A stretch of DNA of 64,000 nucleotides from Vicia villosa (GCF_029867415.1 NW_026705394.1:186001-250000), one strand, 5' to 3'. Numbered from the stretch's first letter, positions 46,304-58,772 are shown. Made by a program: numbers and translations. The notes: generated from the letters alone by a model not told the origin.

Positions 46304-49300
46304 TCAATCAAAGCTGACAACGCCAATTCCATCCCTTAAGAGCAGAAATTGATCAGTCTTGATCGCCTTCGTCAGAACATCTGCCATTTGTTTCTGGGTG
46401 CTACAGTGCACAACTTCAAATGTTCCATTCTGGACTTGGCTTCTCAAGAAATGATACTTAGTCTCAATATGCTTGCTTCTTCCGTGTAACACCGGATTCT
46501 TGGCAAGACTGATTGCAGACTTGTTATCAATCATCAGCTTCAGAGGCTTCTTCACTTTAATCTTCAGATCTTCTAATAAGTTCAGAAGCCACACAACTTG
46601 ACATGCAACTACATCGCCTGCGATTTACTCAACTTCACAAGTTGATAGAGCAACAATAGGTTGCTTCTTGGAACTCCAAGAAATAGGACCTCCCAGAAAC
46701 ATAAACAACTATCCAGAAGTACTCCTTCTATCAACTCTGTCTCCACACCAATCAGAATAACTCAATAACTCTGATTCTTCCTTTCACCCAGAAGGAAACA
46801 ATATGCCATACTTCAGAGTTCCCTTGACATATCTCAAAACTCTGACAGCAGCTTGGTAATGGGACCACTTAGGTTTACTCATGAACCTACTAACCAATCC
46901 AACTGCATAGCATATATCAGGCCTGGTATTACACAAATACCTTAGAGAACCAACCAGCCGTTTGGATACCGTAGCATCAACATCTTCACCTTCAGAATCA
47001 GAGTCCAACTTCTGATTCGTTTCTGACGGTGTAACAGCAGCTTTGTAATTCTCCAGCTTGAATTTTTCCAGAAGTTCTAACTCATACTTCAGCTGATGCA
47101 GAATGATACCATCTTCTGAGTACAAAATCTCCATCCCTAGAAAATATGACATTTTCCCAAGGTCTGTAATCTCAAACTCATTCATCAGCACCTTTTTGAA
47201 CTTCATTAGATCTTCTGGATAACTCCCCATAAGCAATATGTCATCAACATACAGACACAACAGAATCATATTGCTTCTAGAATGTTGCGCATAGACTCCA
47301 TATTCCATCTCACACTTCTGGAACCCTTGCTTCTTGAAAAATGAATCAATTTTCAAATTCCAAGCTCTGGGTGCTTGCTTTAATCCATACAGAGCTTTAT
47401 GTAATTTGTACACCATCCCTTCCTTATTCTTTTTTACAAAGCCAGGGGGTTATGACTCACATACCTCCTCTTGTAATGGACCGTTCAGAAATGCAGACTT
47501 TACATCCAGATGCATCAAGGACCAACCTCTGTTCGCAGCTAACGCAATCACCAGTCTGATTGTTTCATGTCTAGCTACAGGAGCAAACACCTCAAAGTAA
47601 TCTAGTCCAGGTTTCTAAAGAAAACCTCTAGCCACTAGCCTCGCTTTGTGTTTACCAACTGATCCATATGGCTCCAGCTTTACCTTGAAAACCCATCTGA
47701 CGCTGATGGCTTTCTTCTTCTCTGGAAGTTCTGTCAGCTTCCAAGTATTGTTTCTTTCTATAGCCTCAAGTTCTTCTTTCATGGCATTCAGCCAGACCTT
47801 CTTCTTGAGCGTTTCTTCAATACTCACTAGTTCAAAATCTACTAACATGGCACACTGAATGACATCTCCTTCTGAGTCAACTTCTGTGTCTTGCAACATG
47901 TCAAAATCTGCAAACCTTCTAGGTATTGTTCTGACTCTTTGTGGCCGTTGAGCTACTTCAGAGTTAACTACTCCAGAGTCTCCACCTTCATGATCATCTC
48001 TGGAAGCTTGTCCTCTAGACTCTACGTCTTTAGAGTTTTCCCTTCCAGAATCATGACTACCACCAGATTCTGGGTCATCATCAGAATCTGGATCAGAATC
48101 AGATTCACCATTTAACTCATCTTCAGAAGATGCTTCATCTTCTGACTCTAACTCTTCTTCAAAAGTTATCTCTACCTCAGAAGTTGGTTGAAACTCTCTC
48201 CAATCCCAAACTTCTGATTCCTTCACAATGACGTCTCTGCTGACTTCAACTCTATTAATTTCTAGACAATAGAGCTTGTATGCACCTGTACTGTGGTACC
48301 CCACCAATAACATCACTTTGCTTCTATCATCCAGCTTCTTCCTTCTAGCTTCTGGAATGTGTTTGTAACACACAGAACCAAAAACCTTCAGATGACTAAC
48401 ACTCTACTTCTCCTTAGTCCACTTCTCTAAAGGAACAATTTCCTTCAGCCTCTTCGTTGGACACCTGTTGAGCATATATGCTGCAGTAGCAACAACTTCT
48501 CCCCATATATTATGAGGAAGCTTCTTCTCTTTTAGCATACTTCTCGTCATATCAAGCAAAGTACGGTTTCTACGTTCAGCAAGACCATTGTGTTGAGGAG
48601 TATAAGGAGCAGTAACCTCATGCTCAATTCCATTATCATCACAGAACTTCTGGAATTCTGTAGAGTTATACTCACCTCCACCATCCGTTCTGAGAATCTT
48701 TATCTTCTGACCACTCTGCTTCTCAGCCTTCACCTTGAACTTCTGGAACTCTGTGAACACCTCAGTCTTAAACTTGATAAGTGTTACCCACGTCATTCTT
48801 ATGAACTCATACACAAAAGACACAAAATACCTATTTCCTCCAAGTGAAGGTTCTGGAAATGGTCCACACACATCAGAGTGCACTACTCCCAGAGCATGCT
48901 TTGCTCTTGGAGCAACTTCTGATACAAATGGCAATCTGGGTTGTTTGCCTTTCATGCATACCTCACATGATTTCTCAGGCTTCACAATATTTGGAATGCC
49001 ATGTACAAGCTTCTTAGAACTTAGATGCCCCAGGCTTCTATAGTTCAAGTGCCCCAACCTCTTGTGCCACAACTTAATATCACCTTCTGAGCCTTCAACA
49101 CTCAGACACTCTGTTTCAGCTGTTTCTACATTCACCTTGAATGTTCTGTTGCTTCCCTGTTCAGATTGCATAATCAACTTCGGATTGGAATCATACAACT
49201 TCAAGAGATTGTTCTTCGTAACAACTGAGAAACCTTTCTCAATGAGCTGACCTACACTCATCAGATTGCTTCTGATTCCAGGAACATGCCAAACATCCTT

Positions 49301-49690
49301 GATTAGAACAGTCTTTCCATTCTTCACTTTGACTTTGACATTTCCCATACCTTCTGCAATAAGATACTTATCATCAGCACATCTGATCTTTGTCCTCCTT
49401 TCAGAGTTAAAGTCTATCATCCATTGTTTGTTTCCAGTCAAGTGATTTGAACACCAAGTGTCCATATACCACCACTCTGACGAACATCTTCCATTAGACT
49501 CTGAAGCCATTAATAGCACAGGTTCGTCATCAGAATCACCTCTAGCTATATTTGCTTCTTCTGATTGCCTTCCTTTGTTTGCCAAACAGTCTCTAGCAAA
49601 ATGGCCAAACTGTTTGCAACAGTAACATTGAACTTTCTTCTTATCCTTTCCCTTCTGATATCTCTTCTCATCAGAAGTTGAGGCTTCCTT
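46304..49690 (-). pseudogene. Copia pol, complete length but with several breaks
   Basis: From the right: the gag zinc knuckle [14 protein letters not shown]; a protease-like site [11 protein letters not shown], with Trp in place of the active-site Gly; the GAG-pre-integrase HKRLGHLNY; integrase with [16 protein letters not shown] and [13 protein letters not shown] follows with LHKALYGLKQAPRAW and YVDDILLMGS, then RNase H with MIDNKSAISLAKNP and KHIETKYHFLR. Breaks: TAG at 48404-48406, a stop at 47615-47617, a frame change near 47450, and a stop at 46784-46786 after FPSG. The order IN-RT marks Copia. Confidence 0.88.
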
Positions 49691-51727
49691 TTGAGATTAA
49701 TCGCATTGTATGGTTTCTCGTTTTAAGTTTCATAAATATGTGTATATCGTATATTTTGTGCAAAGACTCATACTTGTATATTTGTGTATAGTTATACTTG
49801 TTTCGTTTTGTTTGGTAAACTAATTAAACAAGTTGAACTCGGACTTGTTCTTTAATTCTAAATCTTCACTTTTCAACTTGTTTAGTCAATTTCACCATTC
49901 CGTTGTAAATTGTGTTTTTCTATTGTTTAAGTAAATGCACATATGTGTTGTTTACGTTTTGTTGTAAATGTTATCATTTTGTAACGTTTGTTCAAGTGTT
50001 TGGTTAGGTCGATTTCTTTAGGTTGCGTTGACGCGAGAGCATTGGCGTATCATAGAGGAAGCTACTACCGTGCACAATAAAGGCGTCGAGCTAACGACAT
50101 AAAACAAGCGCTTGTTGGGAGGCACCCCAACGATTGTATATTTTTCTGCTTTATTTTTTTGTAAATGAGTAGTGTAGGTGTTAAGTGGAGGCCGCACTGG
50201 AAATTCTGATTTTCTGGTTTTTCTGGTGTAGCACGCTTAGCGCGTTCACCGCGCTTAGCGCGGCCTGGGAGTTTTGTCCAGTAGACTCTTTTTAATGGTT
50301 CACTCGGCTCGCCTTTTTCCCACTTCCACCAAGGCCTTATAGAGTAGTAATTATTAGTAATATGTTTTAATTCTTTTGTTGTTGTTTAGACTCAAATTTT
50401 GGCCCGATTACTTGGAGCCGCATTTGGTAATTCTCCAATTTTGATTGATTCAACATGCCAATTGTGCGGTAATGATTGTTCGAATTTGTACATAGCAAGG
50501 TACTCGTTTATCGCTTTCTATAGCATAGCATGTTTATGAGACTTTTCATTTGTACAATTTTCATATTACTCATTCTTTTTGCATAACTTGCTCATGACTT
50601 GAATCACAATTAGTTTTCCCTTTTTACCATAAATGCCAGGTGGCTTTCCATTGTATACATATGCGAGTGACCGACATTTCTTGTTTTAACTGGATATTAT
50701 TATGTTTAATCTTTCGTTTGTATTGATTTTATGAATGCACGAAAGTGATCAAGGCACTTGTTTGATTTTGAGCACAACTACCATAGCCAAATGTCAATTC
50801 ACCTTCTGAGTGTGTGATCATTCGTAACCCCTTTGAGCCTTTTTGTCATTATCCATTTTGTTTTTGAACTTGAGACATAGTTCACCTTTTTGATGGATTT
50901 TGATTATCGTTTTTCTTGAACCCTTAACTATGATGTTTAGTTGTATTTTTACCTTGCCTTAGAAAGTAGGGAGTATTCACTTTATGTTATGGTTGAATTC
51001 AAGTTGGGGAGAGGATGTTTGTTTGCTTATATTGTGGGTGGTATGAGGTTATGAAAAGAAAAAGAAAAGAAATGTGAAAAAGAAAGAAAAGAAAAAGAAA
51101 GACAAAAGAGAAAAAGTTTGAAAAAGAAAAGAACAAAAAGAGTTTGGAATAAGAGTGTGCTAATATGTATTGTGTTTGGTGTGAAACATGTGATGAAGAA
51201 GAAAGTTGGAATTGAATTGTATTATTTTAAACTTTGTGGAAGTAATTACTCCCTTAGGTTTAGGCAAATTTTTGTTTCGATTAGCTTTAGGACTTATCAC
51301 TTGTTTGTTAACCGAGCCACATTACAACCTCTAAAGCCCTTGTGATTCGTGTCGTTGCATTTTCGATACTAGTTTTGGATGAACACATAATTTTGTCTAT
51401 TGTTTGCAAGTTTGTCGGGTGTGTGTCAAAGTCCTCACCTTTCGGTGTTTTTCATCTAACGATGAGTTTTTGCTAGGCGTGATTCATGATTGAGCTTGTT
51501 GTGTTTAGAATATCTTAAATGATTTTTGTACTTAGGATCCGTTTCTTTTTCATGTTGTCGTTGTAGGATTGTGGTAAGTATTTACTTTGTTCGTACGTTT
51601 TTGTTTGAACCGTACAATTGTTTCGTTTTTCCAAATCTTGTTGATTCTTGATTCTTTGGATTTTTATTTTTGCGATTTGAGTGTTTGGCCTTGTTTGAGG
51701 ACAAACAAATTCAAGTTGGGGAGAGTT
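49691..51727 (+). mobile_element. Gypsy (Athila/Tat-like) 3' internal region, 5'-truncated
   Basis: No gag or pol remains. The conserved non-coding stretch GTCGAGCTAACGAC plus AAGCGCTTGTTGGGAGGCA (about 50078-50123), known from the 3' part of many Athila/Tat-like elements, is present. A similar motif occurs on the minus strand of the tandem element near 27870. A purine-rich run lies at 51053-51130. A PPT (AAGTTGGGGAGAG, about 51713-51725) leads into the LTR. The left end joins Copia gag sequence abruptly at about 49690. Confidence 0.75.
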
Positions 51728-53172
51728 TGATAAGTGTCAAATTGTAGTTATTTTGTGTATGTAAATAGTGACACTTATTGATACTTTTTGTAATATCGTT
51801 TGAATAATTCCCCGTTTTTGTGTATATTTGTATCGTTTGTGTTTTGTTACATTTTTCGTGTAAATATATACCGTTTGATAGTTTTGTTGTCTTTTGTAGG
51901 TATTTATGCGTGTTCGAAGCTTTGGAGAATAAAGTGTCGAAGACACGGCGGCGAGCACGCGATTTTACCAATTCATCAAAGGGAAAGGCTCAAAATAAGG
52001 ATGATAAAAATCATCAATTTGGTTGCAATTTATTCATTGTTAGATAGAGCATGAAATAAGCTTTCCAACGCTTCGAACCGGGCGCAAATCGGAGTTACGG
52101 TTCTCAAGTTATGACCAAAACAAGATTTCATTTTTCTGTTGAGCAGGCTTGACCGCGCTAAGCGCGGTCTGGGAGCATTTTTGACAAGTTTGGCAGAAAG
52201 TTGGGCGCTTAGCGCGGGTTTTTGGCGCTAAGCGTGTTCTGGCGGTTTTAGAAAAATATAGGACAACCCGCTTAGTGCGGTAGGCGTGCTTAGCGCGGTC
52301 TGCGACTTTCAGATTTTGTATATATGTTGTAAAATCAGATTTTTTAGGTTTTTTATCACCTCTTTCCCCCCATGGAAGAGCTCTGATCCATTTTTGATAG
52401 TTTAGAGGCTTAGGAAACACCATTGGATGCTACATCATGTGGATTGGCTATGGATTTGTCTCGATTGCCTTGACACGGTGAGAGTTTCCGGTTCATCTTC
52501 TTTCTTCCCTATGTTTCATTCCAATGGTGGGTTTTGTATGTAATTTTCCTCTCTTGTATGTACATTTGTTGATCTTGGGATCGTTTATATAGTTGCTTTA
52601 CAAATCATTATTGTTGTTGTTCTTGATCTTTTTGCTTAAATTCTCTGGATTTTTGTTGTTGCAGAAATGGACACCGTAGATCTTGATTAGGAATGATAAC
52701 TGTTAGTTTCTAGATTTCAGAAATGGATTTAGGGCTAATAATTGTAATGGGTATCGAATTTAATGCCTCCGTGTTGTTTGTGTCGGTTGAGAGATCGCTG
52801 ATGTGAATAGTACGGTTGAGCTTTCGTCGGTGTTTCAGACATGGACACTGATGTGGCATCTCGATTGATGCCTGGTGATTTTGATGCGTATTGTGAGTGT
52901 GTTGCGATAAGATCTTCGGATTTAAGTATTAGACGGGTAGAACGAAATGCAATTCCATAACTATTTCTCTTAGACTATTAAGATTGTTTATTTGCTTTTA
53001 TTTTCTTTTCCCGCATTTACTTTTCCGCACCAAAATCATGAAACTTAGAACGCGAGATAGTCAAACGGCAGTTCTTCTCACCAATCTCTGTGGACTATGT
53101 TACGATATAACCTATATCACCGGTAATAAATAATACCTATTACTTTTTGCTTGCCGCTTTACCGCTCCAGCA
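51728..53172 (+). repeat. Gypsy 3' LTR inside the Copia element
   Basis: It starts TGATAAGTGTCAAATTG after the PPT and ends CCGCTCCAGCA at the return to Copia pol, about 1,445 bp. It holds palindromes on GCGCTTAGCGC: GACCGCGCT-A-AGCGCGGTC at 52151-52169, with weaker copies to about 52305. Related ones lie in the internal region near 50230-50265. Confidence 0.7.
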
Positions 53173-54450
53173 ACTGTGGTACCCCACCAATAACATCACT
53201 TTGCTTCTATCATCCAGCTTCTTCCCTCTAGCTTCTGGAACGTGTTTGTAACACACAGAACCAAAAACCTTCAGATAACTAACACTCTGCTTCTCCTTAG
53301 TCCACTTCTCTAAAGGAACAATTTCCTTCAGCCTCTTCATTGGACACCTGTTGAGCACATATGCTGCAGTAGCAACAGCTTCTCCCCATAGATTATGAGG
53401 AAGCTTCTCCCCATATTAAGCAAAGTACGGTTTCTACGTTCAGCAAGACCATTGTGTGGAGGAGTATAAGGAGCAGTAACCTCATGCTCAATTCCATTAT
53501 CATCACAGAACTTCTGGAATTCTGTAGAGTTATACTCACCTCCACCATCCGTTCTGAGAATCTTTATCTTCTGACCACTCTGCTTCTCAGCCTTCACCTT
53601 GAACTTCTGGAACTCTGTGAACACCTCAGTCTTAAACTTGATAAGTGTTACCCACGTCATTCTTGTGAACTCATACACAAAAGACACAAAATACCTATTT
53701 CCTCCAAGTGAAGGTTCTGGAAATGGTCCACACACATCAGAGTGCACTACTCCCAGAGCATGCTTTGCTCTTGGAGCAACTTCTGATACAAATGGCAATC
53801 TGGGTTGTTTGCCTTTCATGCATACCTCACATGATTTCTCAGGCTTCACAATATTTGGAATGCCATGTACAAGCTTCTTAGAACTTAGATGCCCCATGCT
53901 TCTATAGTTCAAGTGCCCCAACCTCTTGTGCCACAACTTAATATCACCTTCTGAGCCTTCAACACTCAGACACTCTGTTTCAGCTGTTTCTACATTCACC
54001 TTGAATGTTCTGTTGCTTCCCTGTTCAGATTGCATAATCAACTTCGGATTGGAATCATACAACTTCAAGAGATTGTTCTTTGTAACAACTGAGAAACCTT
54101 TCTCAATGAGCTGACCTACACTCATCAGATTGCTTCTGATTCTAGGAACATACCAAACATCCTTGATCAGAACAGTCTTTCCATTCTTCACTTTGACTTT
54201 GACATTTCCCATACCTTCTGCAATAAGATACTTATCATCAGCACATCTGATCTTTGTCCTCCTTTCAGAGTCAAAGTCTATCAGCCATTGTTTGTTTCCA
54301 GTCAAGTGATTTGAACACCAAGTGTCCATATACCACCACTCTGACGAACATCTTCCGTCAGACTCTGAAGCCATCAATAGCACAGGTTCGTCATCAGAAT
54401 CACCTCTAGCTATATTTGCTTCTGCTGTTTTCCTTCCTTTGTTTGCCAAA
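53140..54450 (-). pseudogene. Copia pol, 5' part, duplicated copy
   Basis: It has the same protease-to-integrase content as 48292-49585, including [20 protein letters not shown] and RTDGGGEY. It lacks ~20 bp after NRTLL, which shifts the frame. It ends at YHS where the Gypsy LTR begins; the first ~33 bases (53140-53172) are LTR. Confidence 0.85.
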
Positions 54451-54485
54451 CAGTCTCTAGCAAAATGGCCAAACTGTTTGGAACA

Positions 54486-55244
54486 TTAACATTGAACTTT
54501 CTTCTTATCCTTTCCCTTCTGATATCTCTTCTCATCAGAAGTTGAGGCTTCCTTCTGGAATCTATCACCACGTCTATGCTTCTGGTCCTTCTTGACAAAA
54601 GAAGCTTTCAGAGCTTGCTTAACTTCTCTCTCAGAAGTTCTCTCAGTCAGACGCAACTCTTGTGCTTCTAAACTGCTTTGCAACTCTTCTATTCTCATGG
54701 TTTCCAGATCTTTAGAATGTTCAATAGATACAACAATATAATCAAATTGAGGAGTAAGAGACCTCAATATCTTCTCTATGGTTACTTGTTCAGAAAGAGT
54801 TTCTCCACAAGCCTTCATCTCATTAGTGATCACAATCACTCTAGAGATATACTCAGAAACTTTCTCATTGTTCTTCATGTTGAGATTTTCATATTGCTTT
54901 CTCAGGGATTGAAGCTTCACCTTCTTTACTGATACGTCACCACCATAACACCTGACCAGTATATCCCACGCCTCCTTAGACGTCATAGCATCAGAAATCT
55001 TCTCAAACACATTCACATTCACACACATATGGATGAGGAATAACGCCTTTTGATCTCTCTTGTTCGTTTCCCTCTGCGCTTCTCTTTGTTCTTCCGTTAC
55101 ATCCGCTGCAACCGGAACATATCCTCTAGTGACAAGATCTAAAACATCTTGAGCACCAAATAATACACGCATTTGAATCATCCATCTATTCCAGTTTTTA
55201 CCATCAAGAACTGGAAGTTTGGTATTCAAATTGCTTCCACTCAT
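54486..55244 (-). pseudogene. Copia gag (UBN2-type)
   Basis: It starts MSGSNLNTKLPVLDGKNWNR, with the capsid-like core WDILVRCYGGDVSVKKVKLQ and SLRKQYENLNMKNNEKVSEY. It stops at a TAA (54486-54488) exactly in the zinc knuckle: KVQC then stop, then [12 protein letters not shown]. The other copy at about 49607-49640 has the knuckle intact. About 252 residues; it packages genomic RNA in family members. Confidence 0.85.
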
Positions 55245-55416
55245 CTTTAAACTTGTGCAGAAAAATCAGATTTCACTCACACTCACACAGTGTTTCCCAA
55301 CCCACAAACAACCAAGAAAAATGTGATTCAACACAACTTTGTTTCCCAGAAACAAAATCAATCACACAGTCACACAAACTCACGTTCACTCGTGTTTCCC
55401 TGTGTTTGGAACCGGA

Positions 55417-55431
55417 GCTCTATATACCAAT
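55417..55431 (-). other. Copia PBS
   Basis: On the minus strand, ATTGGTATATAGAGC follows the 5' LTR. It matches the initiator-Met tRNA PBS (TGGTATCAGAGC) with small differences. Confidence 0.65.
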
Positions 55432-55776
55432 TGTTTGTGCACAAAGAATAAAGATGATGACAAAGAGAATAACGGCGCAAAGATTAATGAGAGAGAATAA
55501 AGTTGTTGATAATAAATGATAGCTACTACAAGGCTATTTATACAAAAGAAAAATCTTGCCACATCAGCCCTAATAAAGTAAACTTAATGAACAAGTCTAA
55601 AGGTACACATAGTACAAAACTAACAAATACTAAAGTACCCTTTACTAAGCAGCTAAACTACCAGGACCCATAAGCTACAACTTCTGGTCAACACTACTTC
55701 TGAGTAACCATCAAAAGATCAACCAGCATCAGAACTTCTGATGCTCATCTTCTGAATATTGAATTACTCTTCAATA
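55432..55776 (-). repeat. Copia 5' LTR
   Basis: 345 bp, near-identical to 45938-46282, with TATAAATA on the minus strand at 55535-55542. Confidence 0.88.
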
Positions 55777-55781
55777 TAATC

Positions 55782-55855
55782 AAATGAGAATTCTACATTT
55801 TCTCCTAGTCCTAGCCAATATGGCAGAGGCAAACCACAAAAGATGATCAGAAACC
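55782..55855 (-). pseudogene. LINE 3'-end fragment, proximal part
   Basis: Continuation of 45706-45937 across the Copia insertion. The minus strand reads like a zf-RVT-adjacent region (LPLPYWLGLGENVEFSF). Confidence 0.5.
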
Positions 55856-55928
55856 GTAGGAAAAAAGAAAGTTAAATTTTACAAATTTTTTAAGTGTAAT
55901 TAAATTTGGACATATAAAAAAAAGTTAA

Positions 55929-56364
55929 ATATAAATTTTAGTTCATATAATAATTAAAAAAAATTGAAAATGTTATATTTTTGGTCATAACTTAAACTTT
56001 TTTATTTATTCAAAAGCGTGATTTTCTCATCATTTATAATTATTTATGGTTTCAATATTTATTTATTTATAATTTATTTTAAATTCAAAATATAATGTGT
56101 TTATTAACTTAAAAATTGTCTCAATATCTAACGTGTATAAATAACCTAAAGACTAGTTCAAAATATAATGCTACACATATAATAAATTTTATAAAATTTA
56201 AAACAATATTTTGTGTGCAGTGTCAATTCTAATTAGGGGCTAGATTGAAAAGAGCCTCGGCACCTCTTATATTCATTCTTAAGATAAAAGTAATTTTAAT
56301 ATAAAAAAAGAGGGACAGGGAGTCATCACACACCCTTAAGATAAAATGTTATTTTAATTCTTAT
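55929..56364 (+). repeat. Dispersed repeat C, copy 2
   Basis: Direct copy of 8957-9367. Confidence 0.7.
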
Positions 56365-56365
56365 T

Positions 56366-57549
56366 GAGGTTGTCATACCAGCTAAGAGGGACAAAAGGGG
56401 TCGGAGATACGGGTTTGCACGTTATGTTAATGTAGAGGACGAGAGGTTGTTGGCAGCTAAACTAGATAATGTTTTTTTAGATGGTAAGAAGATCTTTGCC
56501 AATCTGCCCAGGTTCCAAAGGAATGAGAAGTAAGGTTACAGGATTCCCAGGATGGAGCATTTGCAAAGGGGAGCCACGGCGGTACGAGACGGACCACTAC
56601 TCCGGGGTTATAACTTGGGAGGTTGGGTGGACAAAAGGTCTTTTTCGGAGGTTTTGGCGAATAGAAATTTCAAGGAGGAGGCAAAGGACGAAGACCGTCA
56701 AACAAGAACGTTGAAGATGAACTCGAATGTGGAGGATCAAATCAGATATGGAAGAGCATACACAGGTGTTTTAAAGGATTCTAGAGACGCTTCTGAGATC
56801 AAAAGAATTTTCTTGGAAGAAGGAGTATTTACTATCAGAGTTACTTTGCTGGGGCCAAATTTATGTTTGCTTGAAGATCTGGTGCTCGGAGAAATGGAGG
56901 TTTTCTTAGCGGAGAGAAAAAGCTGGTGGGAAAGATGGTTCCATAGAATCAAACCGTGGGATACTAAGGACGTGGATGTGGAAAGATGGGCTTGGATTAA
57001 GATTTCAGGAATACCATGCCATGCATGGGGGGATAAATTCTTTAACTTAGTGGCGGAAGCATACGGAACATTAGTAAGATGCGATGTTCACACTATCAAT
57101 AAGGTGAGAATGGACGAAGCGAGGGTTCTAATCAAAACGAAGAAGCAACTCCTGATAAACGATGATATTCACCTTTTGATCGACGGAAAATCGTTCAGAA
57201 TCTACATAAAGGAGTTTCATTCAAATATCTTTGAGTCTGAAAACGCGCCTGCCTTTAGGGTAGAGGATGGGGGATCGGAAGAGGTTTCATCGCCGGCGGA
57301 GGGAAGCATTCGAGGAGATGAAGTGGATGAACAGTTTGTGGCTCCCGATATCCAGCTGACCAAGGAGGGTTCGAAAGTGATGTGTGAGGGCGAAGGAGAA
57401 TGCAGAGGTACAGACGGTTTAGAGCTAGGGCTGGAACCTACAAAGCTTGACGAGATTGACACGAATAAGGAGAAAAAGGCAATTTTTGTTTCTACCGAAA
57501 AAGTTCTTTTGTACGAAAACGCGCAAAGCGGCAAATTTGCATTTAATGT
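56366..57549 (+). pseudogene. LINE ORF1 (RRM + DUF4283), truncated by the SIRE-type element
   Basis: The frame starts inside an RRM (RRYGFARYVNVEDERLLAAK, LDGKKIFANLPRFQRN) and meets a TAA at 56531-56533. It then runs open to the insertion point. DUF4283-type sequence is visible (VEDQIRYGRAYTGVLKD; RWAWIKISGIPCHAWGDKFF), then an acidic tail. ORF1 proteins of plant L1-like LINEs bind the element RNA. The last codons of the apparent frame (to 57559) are LTR sequence. The upstream end abuts repeat C. Confidence 0.75.
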
Positions 57550-58772
57550 TGAAGGATAGAAAAACACTTAGAAAGGGGGGGTTTGAATAAGTGTAGTCTT
57601 AAAAACTTGAACGATAAAAATAAATTGCACAGTTATTTTTATCCTGGTTCGTTGTTAACTAAACTACTCCAGTCCACCCCCACGGAGTGATTTACCTCAC
57701 CTGAGGATTTAATCCACTAATCGCAACAGATTACAATGGTTTTCCACTTAGTCCGCGACCAAGTCTTCCAGAGTATCCTGATCACAACCTGATCACTCCA
57801 GGAACAAATGCTTAGACACAAGCTAATACTTTCTTAGAGTATCCTGATCACCATGTGATCACTCTAATTACAACTGCTTAGACACAAGCTAAGACTTCCT
57901 AGAGTATCCTGATCAACACTTGATCACTCTAGTTACTTACAAATTAATGTAATCAATTCTAAGAGTATTACAAATGCTTCTGAAAAGCTATAATCACAAC
58001 AGTGATATTTCTCTTAACGTTTAAGCTTAATCTCACTAATATATTACAACAGCAATGTAGTGAGCTTTGATGAAGATGAAGTTTCTGAGCTTTTGATTGA
58101 ACAGCGTTTCAGCAAGTTAATATTCACAAAATTTGGTTCAGAGTTGTTGTTGTTAACCTTGCTTCTCATCAGAACTTCATATTTATAGGCGTTTGAGAAG
58201 ATGACCGTTGGGCGCATTTAATGCTTTGCGTATTCCGTACAGCATTGCATTTAATGTTTCACGCTTTTGTCAACTACCTCGAACCTTGTTCACGCTATGT
58301 CTACTGACGTTGCCTTTAATAGCTTCCAACGTTCCTTTTGTCAGTCAGCGTAGCCTGCCACCTGTACTTTCTTTTGATCTGATGTTTGTGAATATAATAT
58401 TTGAATATTATCAGAGTCAAACAGCTTGGTGCATAGCATCTTCTTGTCTTTTGACCTTGAAGTGCTTCTGAGCGTGATACCATGAGAACTTCAGTGCTTC
58501 TGCTTCTGACCTCAAGTTCTTCTGATGCTTTCATAGACCCATGTTCTGATTCTGCCTTGACCATCTTCTGATGTCTTGCCAGACCATGTTCTGATGTTGC
58601 ATGCTGAACCTTCTGAGACAAAGCTTCTGAGCGCTGATTTGTGCATACTCTTTATATATTTCCTGAAATGGAAATTGCAATGTATTAGAGTACCACATTA
58701 TCTCACACAAAATTCATATCCTTGTTATCATCAAAACTAAGAATATTGATCATAACAAATCTTGTTCTAACA
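57550..58772 (-). repeat. SIRE-type 3' LTR
   Basis: 1,223 bp. On the minus strand it runs TGTTAGAAC...ATCCTTCA. A minus-strand TATA box lies at 58180-58187. Three ~65-bp units (57770, 57835, 57900) each carry AGAGTATCCTGATCAC and GATCACTCT, forming hairpins. Confidence 0.8.

Larger units (their letters stand above)
45938..55776 (-). mobile_element. Copia retrotransposon with an internal duplication and a Gypsy insert
   Basis: Two 345-bp LTRs (45938-46282 and 55432-55776) are flanked by TAATC at 45933-45937 and 55777-55781. Minus-strand order from the right is 5' LTR, PBS, gag, first part of pol, a plus-strand Gypsy fragment (49691-53172), the gag tail again, complete but broken pol, PPT, 3' LTR. 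The segment 53173-54556 repeats 48292-49690 with a few percent difference and one ~20-bp deletion. The lineage within Copia is uncertain. It is inactive. Confidence 0.88.

Noticed and set aside
47646..48115. Plus-strand frames within the Copia pol region (also 48590-49250 and 53454-54114)
   Set aside because: They are antisense shadows of the pol frames and repeat identically in the duplicated segment.
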